A DNA stretch of 64,000 nt from Chlamydoabsidia padenii. Its lineage: Eukaryota > Mucoromycota > Mucoromycetes > Mucorales > Cunninghamellaceae. The notes under the pieces are model-generated. The model made no database searches, was not told the origin of the DNA, and saw only the letters and a list, made by a program, of their open reading frames with translations. Positions within the stretch are counted from its first letter, which is position 1. Each line of letters begins with the position of its first letter. Shown here piece by piece: positions 11,818 to 24,103 of the stretch. The DNA lies in contig JAIWND010000007.1 in the NCBI GenBank assembly GCA_025330725.1, forward strand, positions 558,001 through 622,000, in the 5' to 3' direction. Made by a program: the position numbers and the translations under genes.

Positions 11818-12716
11818 ATGTCTGATCAAGTAAGTAACTTGAAAACAAGTAAAGTGAATGAAACTAACCATTACTTGACTCCTTTTTATTATTATTATTA
11901 CTTTTGATAGCTTGAAAAGGCCTACCAAAAGCAACCCCACGTCTTCCAAAACTCCAAGGTCTCCTCCAAGAACAAGCGTTGGTTCAAGGAAGTTGGTTAT
12001 GGTTTCAAGACCCCCAAGGAAGCCAAGTATGGTACTTACATTGACAAGAAGTGCCCTTACGTTGGTGAAGTCAACATCCAAGGTCGTATCTTGACTGGTG
12101 TTGTCGCCTCTGCCAAGATGAAGCGTACCATCGTTGTCCGTCGTGATTACCTCCACTACATTCCCAAGTACACTCGTTACGAAAAGCGTCACAAGAACAT
12201 CTCTGCTCACATCTCTCCTGCTTTTGATAACCTCAACATTGAAGCGTAAGTCCGAAAAGAAAGAAAAAAAAAAAGGATCTCTCTGCCTCTATACTTCCAT
12301 CCATTTTGTCTAGTGATTTGATTCTATTGGATCCGTTCCTTTTTGGGGAAGGTTACCTTTGTCATTATTGAATTCGATCCGTCTCTTGACGAGAAATGTA
12401 TCGTTTATCGTTTACTTTTAAAAGACAAAGCCATGTTTTCTCTCTAGTATGTCGTTGATACTCTGGAAGAGAAGGTGGAAGGGACGGAATCCTAATAGAT
12501 GATTATTAGAATTGAAGTTAATGGATGGACTAGTTGGTGGGGATAACGTATTACTGAAGCTTCGATGCATGATGTATACTAATGCACACTTTGTCTTTTA
12601 ATAGTGGTGATATTGTTACCATTGGTCAATGCCGTCCTCTCTCCAAGACTGTCCGCTTCAACGTCCTCAAGGTCCAAAAGGCCAAGAGCGCCAGCAAGTC
12701 CTTCCAAAAGTTCTAG
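11818..12716 (+). CDS. RPS11: 40S ribosomal protein uS17 (S11)
   Basis: Three exons: 11818-11829 (MSDQ only), 11911-12245 and 12605-12716. The protein matches eukaryotic S11: [12 protein letters not shown] at the N terminus, the [17 protein letters not shown] segment, the OB-fold core [16 protein letters not shown] and the end [13 protein letters not shown]. It is a component of the 40S body that contacts 18S rRNA. The second intron is about 359 nt, several times longer than the other introns in this window. A four-codon first exon is common in ribosomal protein genes. Confidence 0.96.
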
Positions 12717-13046
12717 ATTAGATAGATACTTTATATTATTTATTATCTTTATGAAATAAAATAACTATGGGTCTTGAAATACAATGTCAATTGGTCTATG
12801 GCCACTTAATAAATCAATTTTTAAACTCCTTCCTTTTATATATATATATATATATAAATGTGTATAAATGTCTTCCCCTTTCCCTTTTTATTTTATTCTC
12901 TTCTTTTTCCTCCCCACCACCCCTCCCCCACACACTCCTTTACCAATAAAAGTACCATTGAATTACTTTTAGTTACTAAAAGGATTCCCTGCTTTTTACT
13001 CTATTTATATGTTGATAGCATTGTCCCTTCATTCTGACACTTTACC

Positions 13047-13970
13047 ATGTCCTCACCCCCAGACAACAATTCATCCACTTCTTTACGCAGATACGATCTT
13101 ACTTTGACTACAACTTCTGTCTCTTTATCTGTCAATATCACATATATACTATCATGGGTTAACGATGCTTTGGATTTTTATATCAAACACGACAAACTGT
13201 CAAGTATACGAAATCTCACTACTGACTGGGAAGATGGGCGTGCCTTTCTCTGTCTGGCTCATCGCTTCTATCCTTCTTCTATATCTGACTCTATCTTTGG
13301 CAAGCTAATGGAACAAGATGGTGGAAACGATACAACTTGGGGTAATGCAACTACCGAAATCACAACAACACGATCTTCTCTTGCCTTTTCCGTGTTTGAA
13401 AGGGAACTTGTCATTGCGCCTCCTTCTTTGACCGACGCCCAGCAGCCCTCCTCCTCTTACCCTCTCTATATCACCAAAGTCCGTCAGTCCTTGCTACCTC
13501 TCAACAAAGGTGGGATTCATATCGACAATAAGGATGGTGACACTTGGACACAACGCACTCAGACTGTACTCGACGCAATTCAACACACTCGAGAGCAGCT
13601 TCAATCACTGGGATTACATTCAACTAGTCGAAACGATGGTTCACCTTCAACAAATGACAATGATGAAAGCAATACCAACAATGTTGATCAACAATCGATT
13701 GGAACTGGTGGTGATGATACAGACAATCAATACACAAGAGCAACAAGTGGGTGGGAAGATAATCTTAAAACAATGGAACAGCTTTTAATGGATTTACACT
13801 GCACCATGGATGAATACAACTCTTGGACAGGCGATATTGGAGCAACATCTGATGACAACACAACTCCAACACAAGTTGAAAAGGACAGGCGATTGGCTTT
13901 GATCAAGGTACGAAATGAAAAATATGCATAATGATCAATTTACTGTTGTCTAATTTCTCTCTCTCTCTGT

Positions 13971-14028
<58 letters not shown>

Positions 14029-17000
14029 TTAGTCTGTTGAAGATGCTCATAATTCTTTTCAGGACTATCTGGAACACGATCAACATGTTTTGGCTGTCTT
14101 TCGGAAACGGGCTCTCTTCACACGAGCAACTGCTCCCATTCGACAGGACTTGGATTGGGTGCAAGCGGAACTCTTGAAAACGACCACGACGGATACCGGG
14201 ATCAAGGAACTTGAAGCACGTGTACTTCATGCAGGGACACTTTTACATCAATTAATACAACAGCACAATCAGGATCTGCAAAATTCCGGTAACTTGGATC
14301 CTAGTGGCAACATGGAACTGATCGAAAACATCCCAACAAGTCACATGGCCACCAACCAACCCTTGAACGATGACGACGAACAACAGCAAAGAGCTCTTTA
14401 TGGGATGGAAATCGATGCACTCAACAAAAAATATCAGCTAGTGCAATCTTGGGTCGACAATATTCGGGTATGGTTTGTAGAAGCACAACGCATTCGACAA
14501 TGGATTGGTGAACGAATTGATATACTGGAAACATCGACTATACCAGATGGTGTTTTATCTCAGGACTTGTCAATTACTGCTGATCAGGTGGAAGATCTCA
14601 ACACTCGCCATGAAATTCTGGAGAAGGAAGTGGAACTCTTTGACAAGGAAGACATGTCTCGACTACGAACTCACGTGAAAGACTTGACTGTGGCAACCAC
14701 CAAGGAAAAGGATTTAAGGTAATAACTGATTAAATGAAGAAAAAAAAAAAAAAAGGAAAGCAATTACTAATCGAATCCTATGCAATATATATAGTCCTGC
14801 TGATACTACAACAATTGAAATCACATTCACTACCTTGATGACCTTGGATCGTCTCATACACCTTTTAAATCGGCGCTCTTATCATCTACAAGTCTTAACT
14901 CTACGGGTCTTTTGGGAAAACGAATTCCTGAAAACCATCAACTGGGTCAACACCAAGGCACAAGAACTGGATTTGTTTATCAAGGCACAAGCAAGGTGGC
15001 AAGATTATACCAATCATACAATGGATACAACTGCTTCTTCTTTGAAATCGATGGTTATTGATAAACTCTTGGAATTCGAACGGGATATCTCGACGTTTGA
15101 TCAAGGACAATTCACAACCACAGTAAATCTATATCAAGAAATGGATGACACCTCTGAAATTGAATTGCCTAATTGTTTGGAATCTCGACAAGTGGGTGTG
15201 GAGGAAACATTTGAAGTCCTGGTACATAGAACAACATTTGCCCGGCAGGTGGTGGAACAACATTTGATAATGACGGACTTTATGGATGCTGGGGACCGTT
15301 TACTTTATCACTTTGGAGAGGGTCTTTATGAAAAGCTGGCTCAACATACTGGCAAGGTGTACACACTATTCCTGGATCAACAATGTACATTTAATGGGAA
15401 CGATGGCAGCAAAACGATCGACCTGGCCATATTGGACGACCAACCTCTGGTGGATGAAAATGCGGACTTTCAAGCACAGGCGGTGCACCTCATCACGGAA
15501 ACGGCAAGCCTTATCCCTTACACCGAAACATCCTATGCATTGGACCAACAAGAAAATGAAGCTGGAAATGACAGGGTGGAATCGGCTGTAAAGGCGCGCT
15601 CATCAGAACTGGTTTTATTTGGTGAATCTCTCGAGCACATGCTGGGTCAATATTGTCTGGCGCTTCAATGGCACTCTAAAATCACTGATGTATACACTTA
15701 TCTTCATTATATCCAGGATCGGATAGGTGATGATATTGAATTGACTACTGATTTGGTTGAAAAGGTGGAGCACTCTTTTGGTGATCAAGTAATGGTGTTA
15801 TCTGAAGAACTAGTCAACAACAAAGATATGATTGTCAACTGGGATCGTCAATTACAACAACATGTGGACAAAATTACCGCTTATCAAACTGGGCTAGGTA
15901 TGGTGGACAACTGCATTCAGGATCTTTCCGACTTTGATCCTTCGTCAACAGACGACAACATACAGACTGCTATATTGGGTGCAATCAAATATCTGGAGGA
16001 TGATGGTAAATTAGCTGCCTCTAGGGTACAAGCACTGGCATCAATCTTGGATCAATGGAAAACCAATTTATCTACTGCAAAGTCTCGACAAGTATGGGAA
16101 AAGCACTTTCTGATAGTATCTCAATGGGTAGTGGTACATGATCAGAAATGCCAGCATACTCAACATGAATCAACATGGTCACCTACTAAAGATCCCGACG
16201 CACAATTGCACCACACTGGCCATCTTCGTCAAGTCATCTTATCGCTGGAACAAGAATGGCGTGAATTCAAGAAGCAGTCGATCACATTACTAGAAGAGGC
16301 ATTTGAAACACTGACTGGTGGACTACCAACTCTTATGAAGACATCTTGGGTGACACAAAGACAACGACAGGATGATCTCATGTCCCAGGTGGTAAAATTG
16401 GATTGTACTCTTGAACTGACCAAGGCACTGCTGACGCAGCAGCTGGAGATCTCTCGGTTTTTGGTGGATGCGCAGCATATTCGATCTGATGGTACAAACC
16501 TGCTTCGTTGGTTGAATCTATCCGTTTTACAGTACGATCATGAAGGCTCGGCTCTATCTAATCATCAGGACCAACATACTGTAGATACATACAAAAAAAG
16601 GGTGGATGATCTTTGGGTACAATGGCAGTCATTTGACCATGACTCTTGTTTTGCTTCTGCTCGGGGTTATCAATTGGATTTGCTCGGTGATCTCGATCAA
16701 CAATGCATTACTGTTCAAAAGGCAGCCTCTAACCAACATGATGCTCTAGTTAACTTGGGTCAATCTATCGAACAGTGGTCATCTCTTGCGATACAAACCA
16801 ATGACATTCGCAGTGACATGAGCCTATGGACCGACAAGGTTCATTCTCTCGATACCAGAGTGGCGGATTGCATGGATGAACTGATGGCTGACAAGGAGGC
16901 ACTCTTATCAAAACTAGCTCTTGGTAGTGCAACATGTGGTAACTCTTTTTTGGACAGGATGGATGATCGTGTCAAGAAGGTGGATAGCATGGTGCAGCAA

Positions 17001-17759
17001 TGGCAAGAGGATGAATTTGTCACACTTTATGCAGATGGTTTGGATTTAAAAGACCGACGGGCTCGACTCTTGGAAAGACTGGTGGATCTATCCGGTGATG
17101 GCAAAAAACCTTTGGATATTGCTACTGGTATTGAAAACACTGAAACTCGACTAAATCAAGCACAGGATCGGTATATCAATATGGTCAAGCCTATGCTGTC
17201 TTTGGTCTCTGATATGATGCTTACCTCTGATCAGCTTGACGCTTGGGAATCGGTGTGGACCGATATGTCCGTCGTCTCTAAAAAACTGTCTGGACGGTTT
17301 GACGGGGTATTAATGGACAAGAAACGATGGCTGCAACAGGTACCTGATTCCTATTCTTTGACCACGCTACAAGAACTATCACACACAGCGATGATGATCT
17401 CCCAGGAAATCCAGACAACATCCCACTCTCTCCTTGACTCGGAAAATGCGGCATTTGAAACCATGGAACAAGGCTACTACGCACTCTCAACACACGAGGT
17501 ACCTTCTCTTGTGTTTCCAACCGAAATACAAACTAGGCATGATCAGTCCCACCAATTGGTACTGACAATGGGATCTATGGCAAAACAACTTGTCAATGAA
17601 ATCAGTTGGCTTCAAATGGGTGTTAATTGGTTATATCGGGTGGACAAGCAACATGAATTGTATGAAACTATAATGGAGGATGTGGAACACTTTTCTGGTC
17701 AATGGCGGTAAGTTGGATTACTTGATGAACATATCCCCTTTATTTTCATTGTCCGTCTC

Positions 17760-17801
<42 letters not shown>

Positions 17802-20800
17802 TGCATAGCTTCTCTGTATTGTTTGCTGAACAAAACAACTGGAATGGCGATCATGGTAAAGATGGTTATCCAGTGTGCCACGATACTACCCTAACCGATT
17901 TGCAGCACCGTGTGGATGGTTTTATCATGGATGTTGGTGTGTATTGGGACGAACTCTGCGACTGGCAATCCACTCAACCTTGTGAATCCCGGCATGAAAT
18001 TGGTGACGAACTCGATGTATTTACTCTTTGGAAACAAAAGGCGGCACAACTTGAAAACAACTGTTCTAATGTACGCGAATACTTGAAGTATGTGTCCGAC
18101 TTGGTGGATCACCAAAAGGCGTTATGGCAATGGTCTCAAAACACGTCTCGGGTGGAAAGTCAAGGTGAACAACTAAAAGCCGATCTTTTATTGGAAAATG
18201 GCAACAATGACACATTGGCTGGTGAACCTTTACTACTCTTGACCGAATTCGATGATAAATTGACGCAGGTGTTGAATCATGCTCAGAATATGACTTATCC
18301 CGAGTGTCCGATACGACACACTTTGGCCAACAATGATGAAGACGACAGGGCGTTGATCAACAAGTATATCCACTCTCGCCATGAACATTTGAAAGATTTG
18401 TCAATATCATCGCACCGTATCTTGAATGAAAATGAACGATCGGCTCGACTAAAAGCATTGGTGGATGGACATGTGGTCAAAGCCGAAACATTTCTGCGTT
18501 GGATACAGGCGACGGACGAACAACTTCAGCAGGTGATGACGGATGGTACTGATCGGTTGGACCTACTTGAAACAAAGCTGGTAAAGGTGCATGAATTAGA
18601 AAAGGGGGCTACTCTTTATGCTAACACCCACAACAATGGTCTAATGGAATCAGCTAATCATTGCATGGCGGCGATTCAACTGGATATGGACAACAACAAG
18701 CAGATTATCAAGGACAGCAATAACAATGCCATGCAACTGGACCGGGTGACAACTATCCAAGATCAGGTAGAACATGATTGGCGGCAATTATCTCAGGCTC
18801 TTCAACAACATGGTGATCATCTGAAGAAGGATATACATCAAGCAAAGTGCGTCGACTGGTCTACTCGGGTGGTGCAAAAATGTCAAACAATCAACAATCA
18901 GCTCAGCAAATCAAGACTGGAAACTCTGCAAGAAGACGATCTCGACCGGTGGCGACATGCAATCAGTGATATCAAGTCAAAGGATTTGGCACACCTCAAA
19001 GAGCTCGTCCATTCGGATACCTCTGATCGTTTGATTGAAGCATTAGGCGATGCTACGGAAGCATATCGACAATTGGAAGAACTTGTACAAACTGTCTGTC
19101 ACGATGTGGAACACCAAAGACGAAAATCAAGGTACAATCAATTGGTTACAACACTACTCAGCTCTACCAGCGACACCAAAAATCAACTGAAGGAACTTCT
19201 ATTGACTCGCGGGACTCTTCCTGTGGAATCGGATGCGCTGGCGGATGAAGCTCACTACAATGCATACAAGAAACAAAGGGACTCTATTCTCGGTGATTGG
19301 GCTCCTTACGAAGAAATGTACAAGCAAGAAGGTGAACAGTTTTTATTGTTGTATAGTGGTGATGGCAATACCGAAAGCGGGATCGATCAGCAACATCAGG
19401 AACTATTAACTGGACTCGTGGATTTGAAGCAACAAATAGCACAAGTGGACGCTCATTACAACACAATGATACAAAAACGACCCATCTTGGATTCATTACA
19501 TTGCGTATCTTCTCTACTGGACGACATTGTCACCAAATTGGATAACATTCTAGAAGACGACTATGATGATGGTTTGGAGACAAATTTGACTCGGGTAAAG
19601 AAGATGGTGACTGAATCCTTGGCTACGCTTGGACTAAAGGAGCAACCTGGATCTACCGGGGCTGGGATGGATGATATTTATCAGAAACGTCATGGTGTTT
19701 TATTGGATCGAGTGGACTCTATCTCACAACAACTAGCAATCCATCAACAAAAACATCAACTACAACAGACATGTCATCGTTACCAGCTGATGGCAGATAG
19801 AATCAAAGCATCGGCGGAAAAGGAAATAATGTCGCTCGAATCAACACGACCTTGTAATGACACTCTGCCGGACACTTCCTTTGGTCCTCAACAATATCAA
19901 CAGTGGGCAAAAAAGGTAGCGTCTAGCGAACAAGTCTTGCATGATCTTGGCCAAGATGTCAAATCGATGGTCACCAAAGCTACGTCGGTGGATGGATTAC
20001 ACCAGGATGATGCGAATAAAATGCAAATGTCATGTCAAACATTCTTGGGTGACCTCGAGCAACAAATTCAACACCAGCAATTCCTTATGGATCTCGTACG
20101 TCGGGTATTGGGGCACAGCAAAAGTGCGGACGACATCACTTCTTGGTTGGCACGCTTTCTTAACGCAGTCGATGGTATTTCGGCTACTGTCTCGGTAACA
20201 CTGGATGGTGATATGCATCAGAAACTGCAAGAGGAAATCAATGGACTCGAACTTAAGCACAAAAGTTTTGAACCGATTATGGGATCTTTGGAAAATCTAA
20301 ACACAACCATTCAGGGTACCACCCGACTGGATGACATTGAAGCTGAATTTGCGGCACACTGGAAACAATTGGCTCAACAAAAATTTGATACGGTGGATCA
20401 ACTATGGAAGGAATCTGTGGCTACTCTTGAAATGGTGAAAAAGTCTGTCAATCATTCTTTACAAGCAACGGTGGTGACTCGCAAGATTGAATCTCTGATG
20501 ACTACAATGGGTAATATGAAGGATCAAGTCGAACAACTGAAATCCAAGTCTGTGTTTATGGGGGATCTACCAGTAGATGACAACCAAAAAAATCAACAAA
20601 AGCAGCATGATCTATTCAAGTCGATGCCAAGAAAACATACTATATTAGCAGCCGAAGAAACACTGGCGGTGATCAAGCGTGGATTAGTGGAACAGAAGCA
20701 GAATCAATGGGCGGAAATCAATGGGCTTGTAAAACAGTATAATGATGATCGACAAAATCCTGACGACAATGGCGGTGATAGATATCCTTTCCTGGAAGCA

Positions 20801-22346
20801 CAAACCCAGATGGAAACTACGTGGAACAACATTATGGAAACAATCGATGACACAAAGCTCTCTCTTCGTGGTGAAAAGGATATTGGAAACTACCTCAGCA
20901 CAGTGGATGACATTGACATTCTTTTGGACTCTATGGATGATGTTATTCTCAAGACTGCACCCGATTACCAAGCAACAATGATCAGTAATAGGTACAGCAA
21001 AGCAGAACTGCAAGCCAAATTGATCGAATTAAATGCTCGGTTTAACTATTACAAGCTCAACATCCAACAAAAAATGCAACATTCTGATAATCATTGGGCG
21101 ACAATCAACAAAGGTAGAAATCATCGACTGACAATATTGGAACACCACCGATTATCGCAGCAAAATCGTTGGAAGAAAATGATGGAACAACAAGTACCTT
21201 CACGACAAATCGATCTGAAAAAAGGACTGGATCAAAGCAACCCTGAACGAAAACCTCGGGTTCGAAAAACTTCATTACCAACACGCAAAGCAGCTGGTAC
21301 TGTTACGCCTCCACCATCACGAATGTCACCAACAAACATGCGATCACCAAAAGCAACACCGAAAATCTCGTCATCGTCGTCTACGGCCGAACCACAACCA
21401 CATGGTCGTCAACGATTGCGGACAGTGTCATCTTCATCAGCACTTGTCGCTTCCAAAAGGCCTCCCATTGTACAACGTGAATCTTCATCGACATCAACTG
21501 CTTCAAAAACAACACAATCGACATCTCCAACATTGTCAATCAACAAGAAAACGTCGGTGTCATCACTAAGAAAAAAACCTAATGCGTATGTTGCTCAAGC
21601 TGGTAATGTTTTGGATGTTGAAATAGGTCGGATTGTGAATGAAACTCCATATCGGATCAAAGTCAAAATGGTGCCTGGAGAAGTGGGGTAAGCGGAAGAA
21701 GAAGAAGAAAAAGAAGAGGGAGGGGGAGGAGAGATTATGGTGACTAAATGCTTTTATTTATCTATCTCCCTTTAGGCGCTATTGGTTTGGTGATGTCAAT
21801 CCAAAACTTGTGTATTGTCGTGTATTGAAAAGCAAAATGGTGATGGTGCGGGTTGGCGGTGGTAAGACAAACTAACATGCGATCAAATAGACAACTTACT
21901 TTTTTTAAAAAACAGGCTGGACTGAACTATCTCAATTTCTTCGGGATCATGCATTATTGGAAGGCGAACTGATTATACCGAAACAACAAAGCCAACAACT
22001 AGTCAATACGCCCATTCAAGAAGGTTATTTGGAAGCTACGACGTCTTTACAACGACAACGTCAACAGCGGATCCAGCAACATCTAGAACAATTACAGCAA
22101 AATTCATCTTTGACCATCCCATCGCCCATATTCTCCTCATCCTCTTTACCAACGATGCTAAAGTCCAGGTCAACACCTCCCAATAGATACGGCTTACTAC
22201 AACAAAGAGGGTATAAAGACGGTGATAGATTCTTTGCTGTGGACAGACACGGCAATCAATTGGAGGTGAAGATGACAAAGTTTAGCCAAAAAGGTGGAAT
22301 ACTACCAACATCAACAACAAATCGACGAAGGAAAGTGATGCATTAA
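13047..22346 (+). CDS. Spectraplakin-like giant protein: CH domain, helical rod, GAS2 domain
   Basis: Six exons (13047-13907, 14033-14718, 14795-17707, 17809-21687, 21776-21861, 21916-22346) keep one frame and give 2951 residues. A calponin-homology domain lies near residues 30-85 (ILSWVNDALDF, LTTDWEDGRAFLCLAHRFYP). A long Gln/Asp-rich alpha-helical rod with spaced Trp residues, resembling spectrin repeats, fills most of the length. Then a Ser/Pro/Lys-rich linker leads to a GAS2 microtubule-binding domain (VAQAGNVLDVEIGRIVNETP, MVPGEVGRYWFGD, VMVRVGGGWTELSQFLRDH). Known relatives link actin to microtubules. Only one CH domain is seen, so actin binding may be weak or an upstream exon is missed. 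Introns 1 and 3 carry very long poly-T tracts. Confidence 0.85.
13977..14027 (+). repeat. Long poly-T tract in intron 1 of the spectraplakin-like gene
   Basis: About 50 consecutive T immediately before the acceptor GTTAG. It serves as an extreme polypyrimidine tract. Its exact length is prone to sequencing error. Confidence 0.8.
17763..17800 (+). repeat. Long poly-T tract in intron 3 of the spectraplakin-like gene
   Basis: About 39 consecutive T directly before the acceptor GTGCATAG, same layout as intron 1. Confidence 0.8.
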
Positions 22347-22918
22347 TTACCATTAGACAAACATAGATTATAGTATTAGAAATAGCTTATATCCATTATT
22401 ATTCCCTCCTCACATCCCTTCTCTTATTTATAAACCGAGATTATAATAAAACTATTCAACTATTTTTTAAAAAATGAATTTGTGACATGGGCAACTTTGA
22501 TCTGTAGGGAGTAATGTGTCTGAAAACATTCAGATTTACTTCTGGACACACAAAATTAGAATGATACATATCGAACCATTTTTTGCGCGCGGGATCATAG
22601 AGGATGGTACCTCCTCAATCAAAACAAAATCCAATTCCAGAACACGCTCACACGGATGTTAGGTATATTCCCTAGTCAGTCGGGAAAGTCTCCTACTAAA
22701 AATGCTACATTGGGCTCATAAACCATAGCTCCTGTCTTTCATCTGCCAGACGTATTTTATTTCTTCATATTCAAACCCCGCACTCATGCGAGCCTTTCCT
22801 TTCCCCCAGAAATCACGTAATTTAAAAAGCAACCAGGCTTGGAAATGATTACCGTTAAATTGCCTGAAAAAAAAAAAAAAAATGCATTCCCCAACATGCA
22901 CTCCCACCCTTTCTCAAA

Positions 22919-23164
22919 ACAAAAGTCAGGTTAAAACGATCTTGAGGCTATATTCCTCCATACAAGCGACTTGGTATATCGGCCATTATGTAAAATTTGC
23001 TGGATATAGGCTAAGAAATGCTCATGGTCACTTTTTTCATGAGCATCACCTGTCCATTAAGGCAACAGAGCTCTCTTAAGGTTCAAGGTGAGGGTAGTCG
23101 GGGTTTGAAAATAAGTTTGGTCTCGTCTGTCCATTTTCATTATCCTTTTTTTTTTTTTTTTTTT
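22919..23164 (+). repeat. Tandem unit 1 (246 bp)
   Basis: Begins ACAAAAGTCAGGTTAAAACG, then CTTGAGGCTATATTCCTCCATACA and CCATTATGTAAAATTTG. It ends with a GTCGGGGTTTGAAAATAAG block and a poly-T tract before unit 2. Confidence 0.75.
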
Positions 23165-23404
23165 ACAAAAGTCAGGGTAAACGCTCTTGAGGCTATATTG
23201 CTCCATACAGTGGACCTGGTACATTGACCATTATGTAACATTTGTTGGAAATAGGCTATAATGTCCACATCGCCACTTTAATCATTAGCATCACTGGTCC
23301 ATTAAGCCAGTGGAGCTTTCCCAAGATTCAAGGCGAGGGTAAGCGGGGTTTGAAATAAGTTTTGTCTTGTGTGTCAAATTTTCATTCTGTTACTTTTTTT
23401 TTTC
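23165..23404 (+). repeat. Tandem unit 2 (240 bp)
   Basis: Same order of blocks as unit 1 with point changes and small indels. It includes GCGGGGTTTGAAATAAG near its end, followed by a poly-T tract. Confidence 0.75.
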
Positions 23405-23585
23405 ACAAAAGACAGGTTAAAACGATCTTGAGGCTATACTGCTCCATACAGTGGACCTGGTACATTGACCATTATGTAAACTTTGTCGGAAATAGGCTAA
23501 GGAATGTTCATGGTCAGTTTTGTCATGAGTATCACTTGTCCATTAAGGTAATAGAGCTCTGCTAACAATTCCAAAGTAAACCCGT
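23405..23585 (+). repeat. Tandem unit 3 (partial, ~180 bp)
   Basis: Starts ACAAAAGACAGGTTAAAACG and is closest to unit 2 in its first half (CATACAGTGGACCTGGTACA). The similarity fades before the right inverted repeat. Confidence 0.7.
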
Positions 23586-23655
23586 AATTCAAAGCCTGCC
23601 GGGAGTTCAGTTTACGTGATTTTTGGGGGAAGGGAAAGGTTCGTCGCATTCATGC

Positions 23656-23850
23656 ACATTTCACATCCCGACCACAAACAAAATAGAGAGATGGAACATG
23701 GTTTAGTTTCTTCTCCGCCCAAGTGATCATCATCAATGATCATAGGGATATACGGAATACATCGGACGAGGCCAATGCAGTATATCAAATAAGACAGTCA
23801 ATTTTTCAATTGCTTCAACCCAAACATCACATTAAATAGTTTTATTTGAC

Positions 23851-23891
<41 letters not shown>

Positions 23892-24103
23892 AAAAAAAAA
23901 GCAACACCGATAAATAAAAAGAAGTGTATAGATGAGACAAATAGATGTTTAAACTAAAAAGTAAATGATCAAGTTCCAGAATATAGGAGCCAATGTACTA
24001 TTGTAAGGAATGATGTAAAAAAAGGGGGAAGGGGAGAGTAAAAATATAATGAGGGGGATGACCGATGGGAGAATATAATAAATGTATACAATAAAACTAT
24101 TTT
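23656..24103. other. Intergenic with a long poly-A tract
   Basis: No gene seen. A ~50 bp A-rich tract at 23852-23899 (T-rich on the minus strand) lies in the 3' flank of the eIF3m gene. An AATAAA-type signal cannot be singled out in this A-rich sequence. Confidence 0.5.

Larger units (their letters stand above)
22782..23655. mobile_element. Inverted-repeat-bounded non-coding element with internal tandem units
   Basis: Imperfect inverted repeats of about 40 bp at 22782-22820 and 23612-23655 share CCTTTCC(T/C)TTCCCCCA and AATCACGTAA. Between them lie three diverged copies of a ~240 bp unit, each starting ACAAAAG(T/A)CAGG, at 22919, 23165 and 23405. No transposase is present. This fits a non-autonomous DNA element or MITE-like repeat, but target-site duplications could not be defined, so the mobile origin is an inference. 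Confidence 0.5.

Noticed and set aside
22882..23565. Similar short ORFs in tandem units 1 and 3 as a repeated coding gene
   Set aside because: Unit 2 does not keep the frame, no start or domain is convincing, and changes are not codon-patterned. The similarity follows from DNA repetition.
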